A DNA stretch of 64,000 nucleotides from Labyrinthula sp. Ha (taxonomy: Eukaryota > Sar > Bigyra > Labyrinthulida > Labyrinthulaceae). The stretch covers positions 358,478 through 422,477 of the forward strand of contig JAALGZ010000033.1 in the NCBI GenBank assembly GCA_015227615.1, given 5' to 3'. Position numbers and translations under genes: made by a program. Below the pieces are notes generated by a model. The model ran no database searches and was not told where the DNA came from. It saw nothing but the letters and a program-made list of their open reading frames with translations. Shown piece after piece: positions 59,301-64,000 of this stretch; positions within the stretch are counted from its first letter, which is position 1; each line of letters starts with the position of its first letter.

Positions 59301-59784
59301 ACCATGATGCACACGTAAATAACATCCACCCTTTGTGGAAGTACAGTCGGCGTACAATAAGTTCTCCTATTTTTTTGTGCCTGAGAGTTGTCCTTTGATT
59401 GAAAGAGTTATAAAGAAATTGACAACTCATAAGTTAGAATATAGTTTAGTTGTTTTTCTTGTAGGAGTCACTTGTTTTTTTTTCGGGGACATTCATAAGT
59501 ATTCAGCATGAACGTATCTTTTAGCCCCAGTCAGAAGAAGCTTTTTACGCTCACGTCCCCAAAATTTAATCTTTTTTCAACATTCTCCTATTTTATATAC
59601 AACGGATAAGATATTATTTTTAAATAACTGTTCTATATTAACCATGTATGGGCTAACTAAGAAAGAAAAGGATAAATAAAGAGGGAGTTTTGTTTCTTTG
59701 TTCAGTGTTTGATGGAGGCCATTAACGGGACTGATATTTCAGAGAGCTGAAAGTCTTTTTTCATATTCAAAAACAAACAGAAAC
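56320..59784. other. Gene-poor AT-rich stretch
   Basis: About 3.5 kb, no gene recognised. An element-like ORF-poor region with many short runs of A and T. Confidence 0.6.
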
Positions 59785-60783
59785 ATGAAAACCTTAGCAG
59801 TTAAGAAAATAGCTTTAGCCTGGACTTTTGCTTCAGCCTTATTAGTAGAAAACGCTTCTGCACAAGTTGATACTTCAAGAAGATTGGGAATTAACTTATC
59901 GACAAAGTTTCAATCCAGTCCATTAACCCCTTCTCAAGTTATCAGTGCCAAAGATAGACTTCAAAGCTATTTAGGAAGTACTACAGATTTTACTTCTGTC
60001 AAGTTTTTTGACTTTGACTCTTCTGTAAGAGATTTGGTTGTTGAAGCTGCTCATTCACAAAGAGTGGATGAGATTTACCTTGGAATTCCGAATGTTCAAC
60101 TTGCTGATTTTGCTGGTGGAAACTCTGGTTTAATCACGGAGCTTGTGAATCTTGTTGAAGAACTAAATCCATTTGTTGCACAGTTTCATATTGCAGTTGG
60201 AAATGAACCTTTTGTAAATGGTGTTGATGGAAATTTAGTCTCTCAAGCAATTGATACATTGAGAAATAGATTGCCCGGCTTTCCATTGAGTATTCCTTTC
60301 TCTATGGCAATATTTGCAACTTCTTTTCCAGTTGCTGATAGTACGTTTCAAGACAGTTTTCTTGCAACATATACTCATGCTGTTAATAAAGTTGACTTCT
60401 TCACTATTAACACATATCCATTTTTTGTTGGAATTCAAGAAGGTGTTACTTTAGACACTTTACTTGGACCAGATATGGTTATTATGGATAATCAAGTAAG
60501 TGCAACAAGAGCTGCTTTAGATCGTCATTTCGGGTATAAAGCTAACTTTCAAATCGTGGTTGGAGAAACTGGGTGGCCAACTGCAGGAAACAGTTTAGCT
60601 ACACCTCAAAATGGGTTTGAATACTTGAGAAATGCAGTTAGTTGGATTGAGAATACTTCTCGTTCTGGAAGTAAAATTGCAAGAGCCTATTTGTTTGAGT
60701 TGCTCGATGAGAATTTGAAGAATGGTGATGAGACTGAGAGACACTTTGGTGCTTTGGGTGCCAACGGGAATGACAAATTCTAA
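59785..60783 (+). CDS. Secreted GH17-type beta-1,3-glucanase
   Basis: 332 residues from ATG 59785. A signal peptide is clear (basic MKTLAVKK, hydrophobic ALAWTFASALLV, likely cut after ENASA at about 26). The mature part is a GH17 (beta/alpha)8 barrel: IAVGNEPF holds the acid/base Glu (about 141), VGETGWPT the nucleophile Glu (about 261), and AYLFELLDE is the usual end motif. It hydrolyses or transfers beta-1,3-glucan in the wall or outside the cell. Length fits single-domain GH17 enzymes; no GPI signal or CBM follows. Intronless and isolated. Either self wall remodelling or food/host glucan digestion. Confidence 0.88.
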   Translation: MKTLAVKKIALAWTFASALLVENASAQVDTSRRLGINLSTKFQSSPLTPSQVISAKDRLQSYLGSTTDFTSVKFFDFDSSVRDLVVEAAHSQRVDEIYLGIPNVQLADFAGGNSGLITELVNLVEELNPFVAQFHIAVGNEPFVNGVDGNLVSQAIDTLRNRLPGFPLSIPFSMAIFATSFPVADSTFQDSFLATYTHAVNKVDFFTINTYPFFVGIQEGVTLDTLLGPDMVIMDNQVSATRAALDRHFGYKANFQIVVGETGWPTAGNSLATPQNGFEYLRNAVSWIENTSRSGSKIARAYLFELLDENLKNGDETERHFGALGANGNDKF

Positions 60784-61949
60784 TATATTCGAGTTGATTC
60801 GAATAACTTAGCTTAAATTGTAAAGCTCTTATGATAGTATTTTTATCTTTATCGAGTTTTAAGTTCAAGAGCTATCAGCTGTGGAATTTAGAGTCGGTTA
60901 AAATTCGAAATTCTTGAACAAGAAATGTCCACAAAAACTCAAGATTCTGTGATGAAGATAGAAAAAAAGGAGAACTAGGAGAAAAATTGCTTTTAATCTT
61001 TCATTCTTGTCCAACTTTACTATCTATGTTTTGCTTTGCGATTCTAAGATCTTCTAAGCGAGATGTTGTTGTTTCACAGAAGTTTTTCCTTATTCACATT
61101 TGAACAGAAAACTGATAAATATATAATGTTATTCCACCAGCATCAGTTTTATTTTGTTTAGTTCTATCTTTTGATTTTGAAGTTAATCGGTGTAAAAATC
61201 TATCCATTTTAATTTTGTTTTGTTTCATTTGTTAGTCCTGCGTTGATATATATAGCAGTGACTAACGCTCAGCTGTATTCTAGTTTGTTATAAAAAGTGA
61301 CTCCTTGTAATAATTGAGTCGTATGTTAAACGTTCGCGAATAGTTTTGAGTACTTTTAGTAACCGTTTGCAATATTGGATTACTGCAGATTTTAAGCGTT
61401 AATTACATTTAGTGGGAATTTACAAAGGGACACGACATTGAAGAAACAGAGCCATAAGAATACGAATACGTTATTGCAGAAGAAACGAACACGTCTTGGA
61501 TAATCGTTAGGGTCTGTACTTTAGATTTATACCACTAAGACTTCTCGCATTGCTATATTCGTGGAGTACTGCTCACTTCTTTACTTTCTATCTCTCTTGT
61601 ATTTTACACGCTATATACATTTTACTCAGAAGACTTATATTACTTATATTACTTACTTTACACTTTATTTACTTTATTCTCTATATCTTTCTATTCTATT
61701 CTCTTTATCTTTTATCTTAATTCAATTAATTCTATTCTCTTTACACTCTCTACTTAATTCTATCTTTCTTACACTTATCCCTACTTTAACCTTGATCCAT
61801 ACAGTTTCCACGCATCATTAAGTCGGTGGAACAATTATTGAAGCTTCAAATTGTTAAACCTGGACAATTCTAATATATTTTTGGAACTAGACAGCAAAGG
61901 AAAGCCTCGGTACTATTTTTACGAAGGACACAAGAAGACTTACTTAAAA
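60784..61949. other. Leader region of the second retroelement
   Basis: About 1.2 kb. At 61560-61800 the plus strand is very pyrimidine-rich, with tandem-like ttctattctctttaca and tttactttattctc units. A 5' LTR could lie between about 61100 and 61840, followed perhaps by a TGGAACAATTATTG-type primer site near 61827, but the partner LTR is outside the window so the ends cannot be set. Confidence 0.45.
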
Positions 61950-63062
61950 ATGTCAGATAATGAAAGTGGAAGTATGCCGATCACATCGGAAATGATTGAA
62001 GCACTTAGAAAATTAGGTTCGCCCTCCTCAAGACCACCTCGCTTACAGGTCTTGAGGAGTTTTGAAAGGGAACCTCTTCTAGATTTTATCGTTCGTGCAA
62101 AGAGAATGTTCAATAGTGATCCGGATCTCAAAATCATCGATTGGCTCTCGGGTGAAGTTTGCTATAAACTTGAGAGCCATGACGTGAATCTGGAGGACAC
62201 TAAAGCTGTGTTGGCACACCTCGACAATATTGAAAAGCTTAGAGCTGAGTCGAGGTACCAACACAGCATCGCTCGTCTTTCAAATGAACTAACATTTTCT
62301 ACCGATGCTAACTCAGGCAAAGAAGCGATCACCGAATTTTTCTTTAAGGTGCGCGAGATTTTAGGACCTGAAAAGGCTAAGAACAAAAAGACGCAGAAGA
62401 CAGCTATCAAAGCTATTATAAAAAGGTTACCTAAATATTTTGAAATTAACCAAGAAAACTTTGACGATTTATTTCCACATGTTACCACAGTTGAAGAGTT
62501 GGAGAAAGCCTTGCAGATTTTATCTCCTATTGAGGATGCAAGCATTAGACAAAGACGTTCCCACTCTAAGGCTTTAACATTACACTCACAGAATATTACT
62601 AACAACGCTGTTCAAAACTCAGTACAGGATGGTTTAACTTCACCCATTACTTTAGACACGGGCAATTTCTTTGAGCCCATCGAAAGAATGATCATAGCTT
62701 TAAATTCAATTCAATCAAGCATGAACAAATGCTACCACTGCGGGGCAACGGATCATTACGCAGCGGAATGTCCCGCAGCCAATAAAACTCCAAACAGAAC
62801 ACCGAAATCGAACAACAACAATTTTTCTAATCGCAACAACTTTCGCAAAAACAACAATTTTAATCAAAAACCTGCACGAATTATTATGTGCTTTCAGCCT
62901 AAGGCTGACCCTGTAGAATTTGTTGAAGTTCTAGGCAGGGGCGAATGGCACATCGTTAGAGGTGTCCTCGATAGTGGTGCTGGTCAGACCATTGGATCGG
63001 TCAAAGCCCACGAAAAATATTGTTCTATGACTTTCCCCCCCCCCATTCAAATCTACAAGTGA
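61950..63062 (+). CDS. Gag with CCHC zinc knuckle and start of protease
   Basis: The first ATG in frame is 61950 (370 codons); an upstream TTG extension is unlikely. Gag is helical, with an Asn-rich, basic spacer NNFSNRNNFRKNNNFNQ after the zinc knuckle CYHCGATDHYAAEC (C-x2-C-x4-H-x4-C), which packages RNA. Near the C-terminus VLDSGAGQTIGS holds a standard D-S-G protease triad. The frame then ends in the C-run region where the protease continues in another frame. Confidence 0.8.
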   Translation: MSDNESGSMPITSEMIEALRKLGSPSSRPPRLQVLRSFEREPLLDFIVRAKRMFNSDPDLKIIDWLSGEVCYKLESHDVNLEDTKAVLAHLDNIEKLRAESRYQHSIARLSNELTFSTDANSGKEAITEFFFKVREILGPEKAKNKKTQKTAIKAIIKRLPKYFEINQENFDDLFPHVTTVEELEKALQILSPIEDASIRQRRSHSKALTLHSQNITNNAVQNSVQDGLTSPITLDTGNFFEPIERMIIALNSIQSSMNKCYHCGATDHYAAECPAANKTPNRTPKSNNNNFSNRNNFRKNNNFNQKPARIIMCFQPKADPVEFVEVLGRGEWHIVRGVLDSGAGQTIGSVKAHEKYCSMTFPPPIQIYK

Positions 63063-63976
63063 AGTTAGCCAACAACACTCCTATTCCAGTTGTTAAGGTT
63101 GGAGACATTACGGTTCGGGTTAGGGTAGACCACGCAGAGCCAGTCCATTTGGGCAAAATGCGTATTTTCATGGTCGATGATACTAACTTTGAAACAATTT
63201 ATGTTGGAAGAGACACACTTTTTAAACTAGGTGCAATGCCAGAGCAGGTTTTCGCTAAAATGCCCTTTTGGCAAAGAAATTTGTTAGCACCTTTTATGGG
63301 CTCAAGATCCGAACAAAACTGAAATGTAGGAGGTGGGGTGGATCTGCTTACACTCCATTTATATCTCCCTATCTCAGCGGCGAAAGACGCTGGACCTATA
63401 ATTATCGACGCTAGCTATTTTTATTCAAACTTTGAAGAAATATTTCCTTTGTTGGAACGAGGCAGACTTATTCTAAACGATGCTGAATTCTTCAACATTA
63501 GGCTTGCTAAATTGAACACAAATCACATTGAAAAAGACATTGACTTTACGGCCGCCAACGAAACTGTGGACATCACGGAAGCAGCTGATCTACTCAAGTT
63601 GCCTTCAGACAAACCTATTAAATTAGTTAACCCTTACGGAGAAGTAGATGAAAGAAGTTTTCCGCAAGCCTCGTATTTTGGAGGTGATGGTGAAAATTTA
63701 CCAATTGACATTGAAATTAAGAAGATTAAGAATATTATTGCAGAATCTATTTCAAAAACTCCTTGCATTACAGCTGCTCAGAAAAATGAATTAAAACAAG
63801 TCTGTTTCAAAAATATTAGAGCCTTCGGCTTGACCCAGGGTACGGGACAGGGAAGTGCATTAACACCTGTTCCCTGCCATTTGGTCCCTGATGCACCCCT
63901 GGTATTTCAGTTAAACCCAGGCCGGTTGGTCAAAAAGAAGAGACTTGGCTCAAGAATAGAACAGTGGAACTCGTAG
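63020..63976 (+). pseudogene. Protease end and start of RT, interrupted
   Basis: In the frame read here, KLANNTPIPVVKVGDITVRV and IYVGRDTLFKLGAMPEQV give the second half of a retropepsin domain. A TGA at 63320-63322 interrupts the frame, which then continues open (LLTLHLYLPISAAKDAG) through a linker to CHLVPDAPLVFQLNPG, the entry to RT. A further shift near 63920 is needed to stay in RT. Whether TGA is read through is unknown. Confidence 0.55.
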
Positions 63977-64000
63977 ACGCAAATATTTTAAAACGCGTCG

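Larger units (their letters stand above)
61950..64000 (+). mobile_element. Second LTR-type gag-pol element, disrupted and cut by the window end
   Basis: Gag with a CCHC knuckle, a retropepsin site, then the start of RT, in three frames with a stop. Three breaks are visible in 2 kb: a C-run near 63036-63046, an in-frame TGA at 63320-63322, and a shift near 63920, after which an RT-like N-terminal region (VGQKEETWLKNR, then LVDANILKRV) continues to the end of the window. Differs from the first element in gag and protease, so it is a separate family. It is probably inactive, although some breaks fall in homopolymers and could be sequence errors. Confidence 0.75.

Noticed and set aside
61561-61821. 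86-codon frame in the pyrimidine tract
   Set aside because: Low-complexity Leu/Phe/Tyr/Ser sequence caused by the C/T-rich leader.

Overview
This window is nuclear DNA from an AT-rich eukaryote, most likely a protist. The evidence is spliceosomal GT-AG introns, eukaryote-only proteins (an RRN3-like Pol I factor, a LIM domain, SH3 domains, an OTU domain, a Sec14 lipid-binding domain, a double-length tyrosyl-tRNA synthetase), an AP2 DNA-binding domain and Ty3/gypsy-type retroelements. TAA, TAG and TGA all act as stops, so the code looks standard. I cannot name the species. The intron size of 27-31 nt limits the candidates to lineages with extremely short introns.

Layout. Genes sit in tight islands separated by gene-poor AT-rich stretches of 3-7 kb. 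Island 1 (0.4-4.4 kb): a small ORF, a LIM protein and an RRN3-like protein. Island 2 (9.2-15.9 kb): a Zn-finger/SDR oxidoreductase, a TPR protein, an EF-hand protein, an LRR protein and a Lys-rich protein ending in a CaaX box. Island 3 (22.6-24.6 kb): a double-SH3 protein and a membrane-anchored coiled-coil protein. At 25.2-30.4 kb lies a nearly intact LTR retrotransposon with a 5-bp target duplication. Island 4 (36.8-41.1 kb): tyrosyl-tRNA synthetase, a small histone-fold-like protein and an ADA2-type adenosine deaminase. An AP2 gene stands alone at 43.97-44.90 kb. Island 5 (52.0-56.3 kb): a small Cys-containing ORF, an OTU protease and a beta-trefoil/TM/Sec14 protein. A secreted GH17 glucanase lies at 59.8 kb. 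The window ends inside a second, broken gag-pol element.

Within islands, convergent genes end only 20-45 bp apart and other spacings are often below 120 bp. Five genes contain no intron-size surprises because they are intronless single ORFs in the first half; the four intron-bearing genes in islands 4 and 5 (plus the small histone-fold-like gene) share twelve introns of 27-31 nt. Re-joining them restores family motifs across the breaks, and several starts were moved to the first in-frame ATG. The deserts hold possible gene relics, including one resembling ornithine decarboxylase.

The two most interesting observations are the ultrashort introns and the retrotransposon primer site, which is complementary to its own LTR and so suggests Tf1-type self-priming. 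The genes form no obvious single pathway; they look like a normal mix of housekeeping, signalling and secreted functions.
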